This document shows positions 42,946-52,237 of a DNA stretch of 64,000 nt, one piece after another; position 1 is the stretch's first letter; each line of letters begins with the position of its first letter. A program made the translations under genes and the position numbers. A model generated the notes under the pieces. It saw only the letters and a program-made list of their open reading frames with translations, was not told where the DNA came from and ran no database searches. Origin of the DNA: Pollutiaquabacter sp046052345 (GTDB lineage: Bacteria > Bacteroidota > Bacteroidia > AKYH767-A > 2013-40CM-41-45). The stretch lies in assembly GCA_046052345.1 (NCBI GenBank), contig JBJOMN010000007.1:1-64000 (forward strand). Reading direction: 5' to 3'.

Positions 42946-43698
42946 GTGGAAAAAGTGTTTGAAGTCCGTTTGCCCCAGTTCGAAGGCCCGTTCGACCTAT
43001 TGCTGTTCTTCATCGAGCGCGATGAGATCGATATCCATAATATTCCCATCTCCGGCATCACCAACGATTTCCTGGATTACATCCGGCAGATGAACGAGCT
43101 CAACATAGAGCTGGCCAGCGAATTCATCCTGGTCGCTGCCACCTTGATGCGGATCAAAGCCAAGATGCTGCTTCCCCGTCCGGAGCTGGACGAAGAGGGC
43201 AACGAGGTTGATCCGCGACAGGACCTGGTGGAGCGACTGCTGCAGTATAAGCAGTTCAAGGAGGCGTGCGAGGACTTCCGTTCAATGGAAGAGGACCGTT
43301 CGCTGAAAGCCGCTCGCGGCAATATCCAGCGCGAACTCGCGGAGATCGCCATGCAGAACTCCCATACGGAAGAGCTGATGAACCTGACGCTGTTCCAGTT
43401 GCTGAACACCTTCAACAAAGTCGTCACACGTTTCGATACGGAAAGCAAAAAGGTGAAACACAAGGTAGTCCAGTATCCGTATACCATCTCCGGGGAGAAG
43501 TCGTCGTTACGTGAACGCATCAGGGCCCACCGAAAGCTGGCCTTCACGGATGTGATAACATCTTGCGAGAACAAGATCCAGGCGATCTTCACCTTCCTTG
43601 CCGTCCTTGAACTCCTTCAGGAGCAGTTGATCCGTATCACCCTGGGTATAGGATTCAACAACTTCTGGTTATCGGAGCCCGAGGAGATGGCAGCTTGA
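42946..43698 (+). CDS. scpA: segregation and condensation protein A
   Basis: 250 residues from GTG 42946, giving MEKVFEVRLPQFEGPFDLLL. That N-terminus (FEGPFDLLLFFIERDEIDI) and the sequence LASEFILVAATLMRIKAKMLLPR are diagnostic of the kleisin ScpA; a C-terminal winged-helix region contains FTFLAVLELLQEQLIRI. It binds SMC and ScpB to form the chromosome-condensing complex. scpB is not in the window. It has its own promoter and is followed after 19 bases by a flippase-like membrane gene. Confidence 0.93.
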   Translation: MEKVFEVRLPQFEGPFDLLLFFIERDEIDIHNIPISGITNDFLDYIRQMNELNIELASEFILVAATLMRIKAKMLLPRPELDEEGNEVDPRQDLVERLLQYKQFKEACEDFRSMEEDRSLKAARGNIQRELAEIAMQNSHTEELMNLTLFQLLNTFNKVVTRFDTESKKVKHKVVQYPYTISGEKSSLRERIRAHRKLAFTDVITSCENKIQAIFTFLAVLELLQEQLIRITLGIGFNNFWLSEPEEMAA

Positions 43699-43717
43699 CG
43701 ACCGCCCGTCCTACGGC

Positions 43718-44794
43718 ATGCAACCCGACTCCAGGCAACTGCTCCGCACCTTCCGTCCTTCCCGGATCCTTTTGCCGATACTGCTCGGCCTCGGAGCGGC
43801 GACGTTCCTGCTGTTGAAGAGTTTCGACCCTGTAGCCTTCAAGAAGATATCCTGGAACTGGAACAGCACGTTCTGGATCCTCATGGCCTTTCTCATGATG
43901 GTGATCCGCGACTGGGCCTATATGGTCCGAATCCGTGCGCTCACCGATTATGAGCTGAACTGGAGGAATTCTTTCAATGTCATCATGCTATGGGAGTTCG
44001 CTTCGGCGCTCGCCCCGGGTATGATCGGCGGCGGATTCATCTTCGCCATCTTCATCCTTCATCGCGAGAAAGTCAACATGGGGAAGAGCATCACTGCCGT
44101 CATGGTCTCTTCTTTCCAGGACGGCGTGTTCCTGGCGATCATGGCGCCCTTGGTCTATTTCTCGGTCGGCAAGGACCGCCTTTTCTCGACACTCAACGAC
44201 TTGCACCTGGCAGTCCCGCTCAACAAAGGGTTCCTCTACACCTTCTGGGCGGTCTACTTCATCATCCTTTCCTACAAGGTGTTTGTCGCCTACGCGTTGT
44301 TCATCAACCCGAGGTTCATCAAGTACCTCCTGCTCCGTATGTTCTCTTTGCCGGTTTTACGTCGCTGGAAGCAGAGCGCACTGGAGACCGGCAACCAGCT
44401 GGTAATCGCCTCCAAAGGACTCAACAATAAGGACAGACGGTTCTGGATCAACTCCTTCTTCGGCACGTTCGCCTCCTGGACGGCCCGTTATTCCATCGTC
44501 AACTGTCTCCTCCTGGCTTTCCATCCGGTTGCGCTCGACAATTTCGTCGTCTTCGCTCGCCAGGTCGTCATGGGGATCATCATCCTTTTCAGTCCTACTC
44601 CGGGCGGAAGCGGTCTCGCCGAGTTCATGTTCTCCGACTTCCTGGGAGAGTTCATTCCCCACGGACTTTCGGCCACTCTGGGACTTCTCTGGCGACTGAT
44701 CAGCTACTATCCGTACCTATTCATCGGAGCGATCATCCTTCCCCGATGGATCAGAAAGCGCTTCGGCAGGGTCGAAGCGGCCAAGGTGCTTTGA
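43718..44794 (+). CDS. LPG synthase TM-region/UPF0104 family flippase-like membrane protein
   Basis: 358 residues from ATG 43718. About eight membrane segments include ILLPILLGLGAATFLLL, TFWILMAFLMMVIRDWAYM and FFGTFASWTARYSIVNCLLL. FASALAPGMIGGGFIFAIFI and the conserved loop FSPTPGGSGLAEFMF are typical of the lysylphosphatidylglycerol synthase membrane region family, which flips or binds lipids. There is no aminoacyl-transferase domain. It probably moves a lipid or glycolipid across the inner membrane. It is likely cotranscribed with scpA. Confidence 0.85.
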   Translation: MQPDSRQLLRTFRPSRILLPILLGLGAATFLLLKSFDPVAFKKISWNWNSTFWILMAFLMMVIRDWAYMVRIRALTDYELNWRNSFNVIMLWEFASALAPGMIGGGFIFAIFILHREKVNMGKSITAVMVSSFQDGVFLAIMAPLVYFSVGKDRLFSTLNDLHLAVPLNKGFLYTFWAVYFIILSYKVFVAYALFINPRFIKYLLLRMFSLPVLRRWKQSALETGNQLVIASKGLNNKDRRFWINSFFGTFASWTARYSIVNCLLLAFHPVALDNFVVFARQVVMGIIILFSPTPGGSGLAEFMFSDFLGEFIPHGLSATLGLLWRLISYYPYLFIGAIILPRWIRKRFGRVEAAKVL

Positions 44795-44803
44795 GGAATA
44801 CCC

Positions 44804-45529
44804 TCAGCCGAACACCTCTTCCAATACTTTGTGAGAACGGATTTCACCGAATCCCGCCACATGCAGCCGGTAATATTCCAGGATCCGTTCTATCAATGCC
44901 CTGCGCTCCTCCACCAGCAGTGAAGCGTCGCTGTTGAGATCGCTGCAGGCTTCCAGCAATGCGTCGAATTTCAGGGAAAGCGGCGACTCGATGAAAAACG
45001 GATGCGCAGGAGGCGATGTGCGGTAAACTCCTTCCTGGAGATCGAATACCGGTGCATCGGACACGTAGCGGCCGTTCGGATAAAACCCGAGGAAGCGCGT
45101 CAGCCGTAGAAGGAAAAGCAGGTGGAAATCGCTGCCGGTCTTCGGTTGAAGATCCAAGAGCTGAAGCGCCGAGCTCACGAATTCGAACAAGGAGGGGTTG
45201 GAATCCTCTTCCCGTACAGAACGGTAAAGCACTTCGTTCAGGAAGAACACCATGGCGGATTTATAGACATCGAAAGGGATGTCCTTGTAGGCCGGGCTGT
45301 TTCGTATTTCCGAAACGCGTTGGATGCCTCCCCGTTCTTTGTGGTAGACGACCATCTCCACCTGTGACAGAGGCTGGAACAGGTGCGGCCTGGTCCGTGC
45401 GTTGCGCTTACGCACGCTGTTCACCAAGTAAGACTGCACACCGAAGGCTTCCGTATACACCTTGGCGATGATGCTCGTTTCGGAGTAGTCGGTGGTATGG
45501 AAGACGATGCCCCGGGTCTTATGCAGCAT
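44804..45529 (-). CDS. recO: DNA repair protein RecO
   Basis: 241 residues from ATG 45529. The N-terminal OB-fold region MLHKTRGIVFHTTDYSETSI, LVNSVRKRNARTRPHLFQPL and the helical C-terminal region (FHLLFLLRLTRFLGFYPN) match RecO. No zinc-binding Cys cluster is visible. RecO loads RecA on single-stranded DNA with RecR and anneals strands. Its start codon overlaps the stop of porZ by one base (TAATG), so it is translated after porZ. A porZ-recO neighbourhood is recurrent in Bacteroidota. Confidence 0.92.
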   Translation of the reverse strand: MLHKTRGIVFHTTDYSETSIIAKVYTEAFGVQSYLVNSVRKRNARTRPHLFQPLSQVEMVVYHKERGGIQRVSEIRNSPAYKDIPFDVYKSAMVFFLNEVLYRSVREEDSNPSLFEFVSSALQLLDLQPKTGSDFHLLFLLRLTRFLGFYPNGRYVSDAPVFDLQEGVYRTSPPAHPFFIESPLSLKFDALLEACSDLNSDASLLVEERRALIERILEYYRLHVAGFGEIRSHKVLEEVFG

Positions 45530-47901
45530 TACTTCGCCAGCAGAATTTTGGTCACACAGGTCGAAGTGCCGTCCTCGTTGGTGATGTATGCAAAGTAGAC
45601 ACCGGTAGCGGCTCGCTTTCCCGAGAAGTCGTTGCCGTTCCAGACGGCCTGTCCGCCAAGCGCCACGGTGTGACAGACAATGTTTCCGGCGATGTCGGTG
45701 ATACGTACATCCGCATCGTCCACCAGTCCGCGGATGGCGATGGGACCGTGGTAGTCGTGACGTACAGGATTCGGGTAGGCGTAGTAGTTATCGCAGTAAT
45801 CGCCGCCTTGAGTGGCGTCGCTCCGGTAGGAGACGATCCCCTTGTCCGTGCCGATAAACAACTCCCCCGTAAGATCATCCACGGTCATGCAGGTTATGTT
45901 GTTGGAAGGCAAGGGCGAATTGTCCACGTTGAAGTTCAGCAGCTGCTTGGTACCGTCCTGGGACAGCAGGAAAACACCACCGCCTGCGGTTCCGAACCAT
46001 TTGCGGTTCGCGCCGTCCACGACGACAGAAGTCACATATTCCGACTCCAACAGGTATTGGGCGTAGCCGTCCTGCTCGATGATGATCCGCTGCGCATCCG
46101 AACCGGATGTCGTGAAGATATCGCCCGGATTGTAGAACACCGCGACACCTTTGTTCGTTCCGACCCAGATCGACCCGTCTTTATCCTTTGCCATGCAGCG
46201 CACGAACATGTCCGGCAGACCACCGCTGCCCGTCCGGTCGTTCAGCTGACGGTAGCTGTCATCGTTCTGGTTGGACGGGTCGTTTTCGTTATACGCCATG
46301 ATGCCTGCTCCTGCGCTCGGACCGTCGAAAGAGAGCACCCATTTGGTGTTGTAATCATCCACCAGGATCTGGAACAACCACAGGTTGGAGGCGGATGCGT
46401 CCGGGATACGGAAGGATTTCCAGGTTCCGTCTGCATATCTGGCGTTGATCGGCGTCGTCGTGCCGCCGGCAGCCACCCACATGGTTCCGTTCTTATCGAA
46501 GGTGATGCCTCCGACAAGTATGTAATCGGCGAGTCCTGCACGGGAAAGCAGCGTACTGTTCGACTCGTCGTATTGACGGATACCGCCGTTCAGGTTGTAT
46601 TCCATTACGCCGCCCCGCCAGTTGCCGAAGAATGCATGGCGCGGATCACCCGGGTCGACAGCGGCGGTAACGACACTGGGACGGCCGGTATCGCTGAGCC
46701 GGATGTACAAGGTGTCTTCCTTGTTGACTTTATTGAAGCAGGTCCATTCGTCCTCGTGTAACAGGTAGATGCCGTTCACATCGTTGTAGGAAGGGGCGAA
46801 CCCGGACAAGGATCCGGAAGCCACCCAAAGCGTACCGCCACGTGACTCCATTCCCAGCACCGCTTCCGAAAAAGGACCCGTAGGACAATACACCGTGATA
46901 TAGGACGGATTGAAGAATACCTTCACCAGTCCCTTGAAGATGTCCGCCATCCAGAACTGACCGTATTCGTCTTCACACGCGTCACGGATCTGCGGCGGAT
47001 AATAGACGGTGCCGTCAACGCGTTTGACAAGATTCTGCCCCGCATCATATGCACAGGCCTTCAATGGATTGGAGTAGAGGAGATGGCCGCCGGATGAGTC
47101 GATTTTCGCCTGGATGCCGTATTCCGGGAAAGCCACCTGCCAGCTGCCGTTACGTTGGACAAAGACGGAATCCGATGTGCTGTTGACCGGTGAATAGACC
47201 ACGAAGAACTCTCCGTTGTAAGAGGTCGCACTTGAATACCTGGACGACGGTGCGGCTAGTCCGTTCACATCCGTCCGCCAGCCTGTATAATTGAAGATGT
47301 TCGGGTCACCGACATCCGCAGTAAGCAGTCCCGTGGAGGTGGCTGCCAGCAGCCGGTTGCCGTTGAACGCAAGCGCATTGACGGTCACATTCGTTCCTCC
47401 CGCGCCGATATAGTAGGTGTCCTTGACCTCTTTCCGGGACAGGTCGACCACCACGATGCCGAAATCGGTTGCGAGATAAGCCAGACCGTCGAGGAACAGG
47501 ACGTCGTTGATCTTTTTTCCGCCGACGATGTTCTTGCGCTTCAGGTCGGATATGTTTGAAATCGAGTTGTCGGCGGTGTTGACGAGGTCGATGTTCGAGT
47601 TCACGTAAGCGATGAGCAGTATTCCGGAGGGCGCATCGAAGTAGATGCCGGAGATCTCGAAATCGGACAAGCCGTTCAGCTTCGTGTAACGGACATATTC
47701 GCCCTCTGTCCGGTCGTAGCTGAAAAGGCCGAAACTGCTGGAACAAAAGATGCGGTTGCCGGCGAATTCGACATCGATGGCTTTAGTGAACGGGGTGTGA
47801 TATCGCCAATTGCCGATTCCAAGCGGAATGCCTTGGGAGAAGACGTCCGCCGATACAAGCAGGACGGACAAAAACAGTAAGCGAAATACTCGAGTTCTCA
47901 T
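45529..47901 (-). CDS. porZ: PorZ, T9SS surface component with beta-propellers
   Basis: 790 residues from ATG 47901. Signal peptide MRTRVFRLLFLSVLLVSADV, cleaved at VFS-QGIP. The mature N-terminus GNWRYHTPFTKAIDVEFAGN, with repeats such as YVRYTKLNGLSDFEISGIYF and KKINDVLFLDGLAYLATDFG, matches PorZ. Two seven-bladed propellers of the two-component-regulator type follow (DGSIWVGTNKGVAVFYNPGD, NRKWFGTAGGGVFLLSQDG, ELFIGTDKGIVSYRSD). The C-terminus is a sorting-domain fold (YYAYPNPVRHDYHG, GVYFAYI). In Porphyromonas PorZ works with the PorU sortase at the cell surface to attach anionic LPS to cargo. A 10-bp inverted repeat spans its promoter and start codon. Confidence 0.88.
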   Translation of the reverse strand: MRTRVFRLLFLSVLLVSADVFSQGIPLGIGNWRYHTPFTKAIDVEFAGNRIFCSSSFGLFSYDRTEGEYVRYTKLNGLSDFEISGIYFDAPSGILLIAYVNSNIDLVNTADNSISNISDLKRKNIVGGKKINDVLFLDGLAYLATDFGIVVVDLSRKEVKDTYYIGAGGTNVTVNALAFNGNRLLAATSTGLLTADVGDPNIFNYTGWRTDVNGLAAPSSRYSSATSYNGEFFVVYSPVNSTSDSVFVQRNGSWQVAFPEYGIQAKIDSSGGHLLYSNPLKACAYDAGQNLVKRVDGTVYYPPQIRDACEDEYGQFWMADIFKGLVKVFFNPSYITVYCPTGPFSEAVLGMESRGGTLWVASGSLSGFAPSYNDVNGIYLLHEDEWTCFNKVNKEDTLYIRLSDTGRPSVVTAAVDPGDPRHAFFGNWRGGVMEYNLNGGIRQYDESNSTLLSRAGLADYILVGGITFDKNGTMWVAAGGTTTPINARYADGTWKSFRIPDASASNLWLFQILVDDYNTKWVLSFDGPSAGAGIMAYNENDPSNQNDDSYRQLNDRTGSGGLPDMFVRCMAKDKDGSIWVGTNKGVAVFYNPGDIFTTSGSDAQRIIIEQDGYAQYLLESEYVTSVVVDGANRKWFGTAGGGVFLLSQDGTKQLLNFNVDNSPLPSNNITCMTVDDLTGELFIGTDKGIVSYRSDATQGGDYCDNYYAYPNPVRHDYHGPIAIRGLVDDADVRITDIAGNIVCHTVALGGQAVWNGNDFSGKRAATGVYFAYITNEDGTSTCVTKILLAK

Positions 47902-47964
47902 CGTGACGGGTGCGGATAACGCTGTGGAAGACGATAAATTGTCTTAATACGTATCCCGTCACGA
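47901..47964 (-). promoter_or_regulatory. 10-bp inverted repeat spanning the porZ promoter and start codon
   Basis: TCGTGACGGG at 47901-47910 and CCCGTCACGA at 47955-47964 are perfect inverted repeats 44 bases apart. Read on the minus strand, the downstream arm runs into the ATG. The upstream arm overlaps a probable -7 box TAACTTCG (47962-47969). It could be a paired operator or, if the transcript starts far enough upstream, a hairpin that hides the start codon. Confidence 0.45.
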
Positions 47965-48048
47965 AGTTAATAAAGATTGGCGCGCGGAGGGTTTAGCACG
48001 ATTTAGGCTATCTTTCGGCGTATTTAACAACTTAGAATCCGATCGAGC

Positions 48049-49623
48049 ATGCAAAAAATCAAGATCTTCCTACTGGCTGTGCTGACCACCTTTTGTGCAA
48101 GCACTTCTGCTCAGCAATCCACTTTCCAAGTGATTGCCGATCTGGGGGCCTCGGAAAACGCCTGCGACCTGCAGCAGACTGCCGACGGCGGATTCATCGT
48201 TTCGGGTCTTCAGTTTTCCGGCTCAGCCACTTCCATGAAAATATTCCTGATGAAATTCGCTGCGGACGGCACCTCCCAATGGTCAAAGACCTATACGGGA
48301 GCCGTAGCCAACGGCGCCAACATGTACCACAACTACCGTGTGATCGTAACGAAAGAAGGCGGATTTTTGGTAGTGGGTACGACTTCTGTAGGCGGCAACG
48401 ACATCTTCGTGATGAAGACGGACGCCCTGGGTGATACATTATGGACTCGGACCTACGGCTCGGGCGGATCGGATGACGGCAACAGTATTTTTGAGACACC
48501 CAATGGCGATTTCGTCATCGGCGGATCCTGTATGCTCGGAGGTCAGCGCCGCATGGGCTTCCTGCGTATCAATGCCTCAGGAGCCCTGGTGGCCCAGTCC
48601 TTCCATGCCGATGGCGTCGCCTCTCCCTGGTTTGAATATCTGCGGCTTTCCGATAACGAAATCGGGATTGTCCATTCCTATACCTCCCTGCTGGCCGTCG
48701 TGGATTCCATGGGCCTGCTTCAATGGACAATGCCTATCGGTCTAGGCAGCGCCTACAGTGTTGACGCAGCTAGGCTCTCCAACGGAGAATACCTGGTACT
48801 CGGACTGAACAGCGGGCTTGTCGGAGGGGCGTACGCACTTTTACGGGCTAACTCATCCGGAACACTCTCCCTCCAGAAGAAATACAGCACCAGTTACGAC
48901 GAAAGTCCCCGTAACCTGCTGGTGACACCCGGCGGCGACTATGTTTTTTTCGGCCTATCTACCTCCATGAACGGACCCTCCGCCCTGATGGCCTGCAAGG
49001 TCGATGCTAACGGGAATGTCCTCTGGAGCAACCGTTACAGTTACAGCGCGAATTCCAACCACGAGGCCGGCCGCATGATCCGTACCGCCGACGGCGGTTA
49101 CGCGATGCTGGGCCAGTACGACCGAAGCGGCAACTACACCGACTTCGACGTCTATCTTGTCAAGACCGATTCGCTGGGACAGAGCGGATGCAATCAACAG
49201 GCCTTCACCTTCAATACGGGAACCGTGAATCCTGTCGGGGTATCTCCCTATTTTTCCTACAGCGGGTCATTCTCCAACACCGGCACGCCATTCGCCACGT
49301 CGACAGCTTCCGTCATGATGACCAATTACCTTTCCTTGTGCTCTTCCACTTCAGCGGGACTCATTTCCCACCAGCCCGCAGTTTCACTCTATCCGAATCC
49401 TGCTGCCGATCGGCTCCGCATAGCCTCCGCCGACCGGCTGTATGTCAGCTATCAGCTGTCGGACCTTTCCGGAAGGACATTGTTGCACGGTGCTGTGCCG
49501 CAGGATTTGGAAATCGATCTTTCCGGCTTGCCCGAGGGAATCTTCCTGCTGCGCCTGAAGGATGAAGAAGGAAATGCCGCATCGGCACGCTTGGTTCATA
49601 CAGGTGCGTCAGAGCGGCACTGA
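48049..49623 (+). CDS. secreted propeller-like repeat protein, T9SS sorted
   Basis: 524 residues from ATG 48049. Signal peptide MQKIKIFLLAVLTTFCASTS, cleaved at TSA-QQST. The body (residues ~25-370) repeats blocks such as QTADGGFIVSG, IFLMKFAADGTSQWSKTY, IFVMKTDALGDTLWTRTYGS and MIRTADGGYAMLGQYDRSG, the pattern of delta-60-type propeller blades in Bacteroidota. The last ~75 residues are a type A sorting domain (AVSLYPNPAADRLRI, LSDLSGRTLL, GIFLLRL). Function is unknown; it is secreted or surface-bound. It is divergent from porZ. TATCTTTC (48009-48016) is a near -7 box. Confidence 0.75.
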   Translation: MQKIKIFLLAVLTTFCASTSAQQSTFQVIADLGASENACDLQQTADGGFIVSGLQFSGSATSMKIFLMKFAADGTSQWSKTYTGAVANGANMYHNYRVIVTKEGGFLVVGTTSVGGNDIFVMKTDALGDTLWTRTYGSGGSDDGNSIFETPNGDFVIGGSCMLGGQRRMGFLRINASGALVAQSFHADGVASPWFEYLRLSDNEIGIVHSYTSLLAVVDSMGLLQWTMPIGLGSAYSVDAARLSNGEYLVLGLNSGLVGGAYALLRANSSGTLSLQKKYSTSYDESPRNLLVTPGGDYVFFGLSTSMNGPSALMACKVDANGNVLWSNRYSYSANSNHEAGRMIRTADGGYAMLGQYDRSGNYTDFDVYLVKTDSLGQSGCNQQAFTFNTGTVNPVGVSPYFSYSGSFSNTGTPFATSTASVMMTNYLSLCSSTSAGLISHQPAVSLYPNPAADRLRIASADRLYVSYQLSDLSGRTLLHGAVPQDLEIDLSGLPEGIFLLRLKDEEGNAASARLVHTGASERH

Positions 49624-49660
49624 CGCTATTGGCCTGCTTTTCCTCCTCCCGCCTTTTCAT

Positions 49661-49668
49661 TACCTTTG
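49661..49668 (+). promoter_or_regulatory. -7 promoter element TACCTTTG
   Basis: Exact TAnnTTTG match, 19 bases before the ATG at 49688. Confidence 0.65.
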
Positions 49669-49687
49669 CACTGCTAACGTCTTGGAA

Positions 49688-50635
49688 ATGAAAGATTCCA
49701 TTCTTGTCATCGGCTCGAACGGACAAATCGGTACGGAGCTCGTCACCGAACTTCGCAGCCTGTACGGATCCGATAATGTCATCGCTACGGACATCAAGCC
49801 TGCCCATGCTTCCATTGATGGGACGGGCCCCTTTTATCAGCTAGATGTACTTGATTTCCAATCGGTTAGCGACGTAATTCGTAAGCATGGAGTCAGGCAG
49901 GTTTATTTGTTGGCAGCCTTGCTGTCGGCTACGGCGGAGCAGAAGGTCAAGTCGGCATGGCGTCTGAATATGGAGGGACTGTTGGGCGTTCTGGAGATCG
50001 CCCGTGAGCAGAAATTCCGTTTGTTCTGGCCCAGTTCCATAGCCGTTTTCGGTCCTACGACTCCCCGGGAAAACACCCCGCAGTACACCATCACGGAGCC
50101 CAATACGGTCTACGGAATCAGCAAGCTGGCCGGAGAGCGTTGGTGCGAATACTACTTCCAGAAGTTCGGCGTGGATGTGCGCAGCCTGCGCTATCCGGGT
50201 CTGATCGGATGGAAATCGGAGCCCGGCGGAGGCACTACGGATTATGCCGTACACATCTTCCACGAAGCGATACGTAACCATTCCTACGAGTCCTTCCTTT
50301 CTGCCGACACACGGCTTCCGATGATGTATATGCCTGATGCCCTGCGGGCGACCATCGGCATCATGCAGGCTCCTTCAGAGAACATCAGAATCCGTTCCAG
50401 CTACAATGTCGCGGCGATGAGTTTCACGCCTAAGGAGATCGCTGCCGAGATCGCCGCACACATCCCGGGATTCAGCATCACCTACAAGCCGGATACCCGT
50501 CAACAGATCGCCGATTCGTGGCCGCAGAGTTTCGACGATTCCCATGCGCGCGCCGACTGGGGATGGAAGCCGGAGTACGACCTTCCGAAAATGACGGAAG
50601 ACATGCTGGCTCATCTGCAGCAGCCCGTTGTCTGA
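49688..50635 (+). CDS. SDR-type L-threonine 3-dehydrogenase (NAD-dependent epimerase fold)
   Basis: 315 residues from ATG 49688, chosen because it lies 19 bases after an exact promoter box and begins the Rossmann fold (ILVIGSNGQIGTEL). It continues with an acidic residue after strand 2 (IATDIKP), VYLLAALLSATAEQ, FWPSSIAVFGP, TVYGISKLAGERWCEYY with catalytic Tyr and Lys, and LRYPGLIGWKSEPGGGTTDY. The last block is characteristic of the short-chain, UDP-galactose-4-epimerase-like threonine dehydrogenases found in Bacteroidota and animals. It oxidises L-threonine to 2-amino-3-ketobutyrate with NAD. It is not related to the zinc enzyme Tdh of enterobacteria. Confidence 0.88.
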   Translation: MKDSILVIGSNGQIGTELVTELRSLYGSDNVIATDIKPAHASIDGTGPFYQLDVLDFQSVSDVIRKHGVRQVYLLAALLSATAEQKVKSAWRLNMEGLLGVLEIAREQKFRLFWPSSIAVFGPTTPRENTPQYTITEPNTVYGISKLAGERWCEYYFQKFGVDVRSLRYPGLIGWKSEPGGGTTDYAVHIFHEAIRNHSYESFLSADTRLPMMYMPDALRATIGIMQAPSENIRIRSSYNVAAMSFTPKEIAAEIAAHIPGFSITYKPDTRQQIADSWPQSFDDSHARADWGWKPEYDLPKMTEDMLAHLQQPVV

Positions 50636-50708
50636 CGGTCCGCAGTTTTGAGTATCCGTTTTTTCATAAAGCGCGGCCGAGTACGCTGGTCTTCCCTGCA
50701 TCAATCGG

Positions 50709-50716
50709 TATCTTTG
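50709..50716 (+). promoter_or_regulatory. -7 promoter element TATCTTTG (cysS operon)
   Basis: Exact TAnnTTTG match, 27 bases before the cysS ATG. Confidence 0.7.
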
Positions 50717-50743
50717 GGAGATAAGTCATAGCCTTCCCCGTAT

Positions 50744-52222
50744 ATGCTCAGTCATCAGTTGCACATCACCAACTCGCTTTCCCGCCGCAAGGAGAAATTC
50801 GAATCCCTGGTACCGGGGCGTGTGGGCATGTATGTCTGCGGGCCGACCGTATACGGTCCTCCGCACTTGGGGCATGCGCGTCCGTATATCACGTTTGACG
50901 TCCTTTACAGGTATCTGACACATCTCGGCTACAAGGTCCGCTATGTCCGTAACATCACCGATGTCGGACATCTGGAAAACGACGCGGATGCAGGAGAGGA
51001 CAAGATCGCCAAGAAAGCCCGGCTGGAGCAGCTCGAGCCCATGGAAGTCGTCGAGCTTTATACGCGTAAGTTCCATGAGGCGATGAACCTGCTCAACGTG
51101 TTACCGGTCAGCATCGAGCCGCGTGCTTCAGGTCATATCATCGAACAGATCGAGATGATCAAAGCCGTCATCGCTAACGGATGGGCGTATGAATCCAACG
51201 GATCCGTCTACTTCGACGTCGTCAATTACAGCAAGTCGCACGACTACGGCAAGCTCAGCGGACGCGTCATTGAAGAACTGATCGCCGGAGCCGGCAACGA
51301 ACGCCGCGAGCTGGAAGGCCAGGAAGAGAAACGTCATTCCGCCGATTTCGCCTTGTGGAAGAAGGCCGCTCCCGAACATATCATGCGCTGGCCGTCTCCA
51401 TGGGGCGATGGTTTTCCCGGTTGGCACATCGAGTGCTCCGCCATGAGCACCAAGTACCTCGGCGAAACCTTCGATATCCACGGCGGCGGCATGGACTTGC
51501 TGTTCCCCCACCACGAAAGTGAAGTGGCGCAGTCAAAGGGCGCATGCGGAAAAGCGCCCGTGCGTTATTGGATGCACAACAACATGATCACCATCAACGG
51601 GCAGAAGATGGGCAAGTCGTTGGGCAATTTCATCAACCTGGAGGAGTTCTTCATGGGTTCGCACCGGCTGCTCGAGCAGGCTTATTCCCCCATGACCATC
51701 CGGTTCTTCATCCTGCAGGCCCATTACCGCAGTCCCGTCGACTTCAGCAACGAAGGTCTTAAAGCGGCGGAGAAAGGACTGTCCCGCCTCCTCAATGCCG
51801 CTGAAACCTTGCAGCGGCTCTCATCCTCTGCAACGTCCACTTCGGATGTGCCTGCGCTGGAGCGTGCCTGCTACGAAGCGATGGACGACGACCTCAATAC
51901 GGCCATCACCCTGTCCCACCTTTTTGAAGGAGCGCGCATCATCAACTCGGTACATGCAGGCACTGAATCGATCAGTGCAGCCGATCTGGATTCGATGAAA
52001 CGTTTCTTCCCTTCTTTCGTGTTCGATATCCTCGGCTTGCGGGCCGAGGTGACATCGGACCACGAGAGTCTGGATGCGCTCATGCAGATGATCCTCAAGG
52101 TGCGGTCTGACGCAAAAGCAGGAAAGGACTTCGCGACCTCCGACAAGATCAGGAACGAACTTGAAGCTATCGGTTTCAGGATCAAGGATGAGAAGTCGGG
52201 CACTACGTGGACTAAAGATTGA
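50744..52222 (+). CDS. cysS: cysteinyl-tRNA synthetase
   Basis: 492 residues from ATG 50744. Class I synthetase with the first zinc-ligand Cys and HIGH-type motif in MYVCGPTVYGPPHLGHARPY, WHIECSAMSTKYLGETFDIH(GGG), HHESEVAQS and the KMSKS-type loop NGQKMGKSLGNF. The C-terminal anticodon-binding region (SDAKAGKDFATSDKIRNEL) is present. It charges tRNA-Cys in the cytoplasm. It is first of a probable operon with a glutaminyl-cyclase-like lipoprotein (15 bases downstream) and another lipoprotein (34 bases further). Confidence 0.97.
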   Translation: MLSHQLHITNSLSRRKEKFESLVPGRVGMYVCGPTVYGPPHLGHARPYITFDVLYRYLTHLGYKVRYVRNITDVGHLENDADAGEDKIAKKARLEQLEPMEVVELYTRKFHEAMNLLNVLPVSIEPRASGHIIEQIEMIKAVIANGWAYESNGSVYFDVVNYSKSHDYGKLSGRVIEELIAGAGNERRELEGQEEKRHSADFALWKKAAPEHIMRWPSPWGDGFPGWHIECSAMSTKYLGETFDIHGGGMDLLFPHHESEVAQSKGACGKAPVRYWMHNNMITINGQKMGKSLGNFINLEEFFMGSHRLLEQAYSPMTIRFFILQAHYRSPVDFSNEGLKAAEKGLSRLLNAAETLQRLSSSATSTSDVPALERACYEAMDDDLNTAITLSHLFEGARIINSVHAGTESISAADLDSMKRFFPSFVFDILGLRAEVTSDHESLDALMQMILKVRSDAKAGKDFATSDKIRNELEAIGFRIKDEKSGTTWTKD

Positions 52223-52237
52223 CAACCCGGTCTTCGG

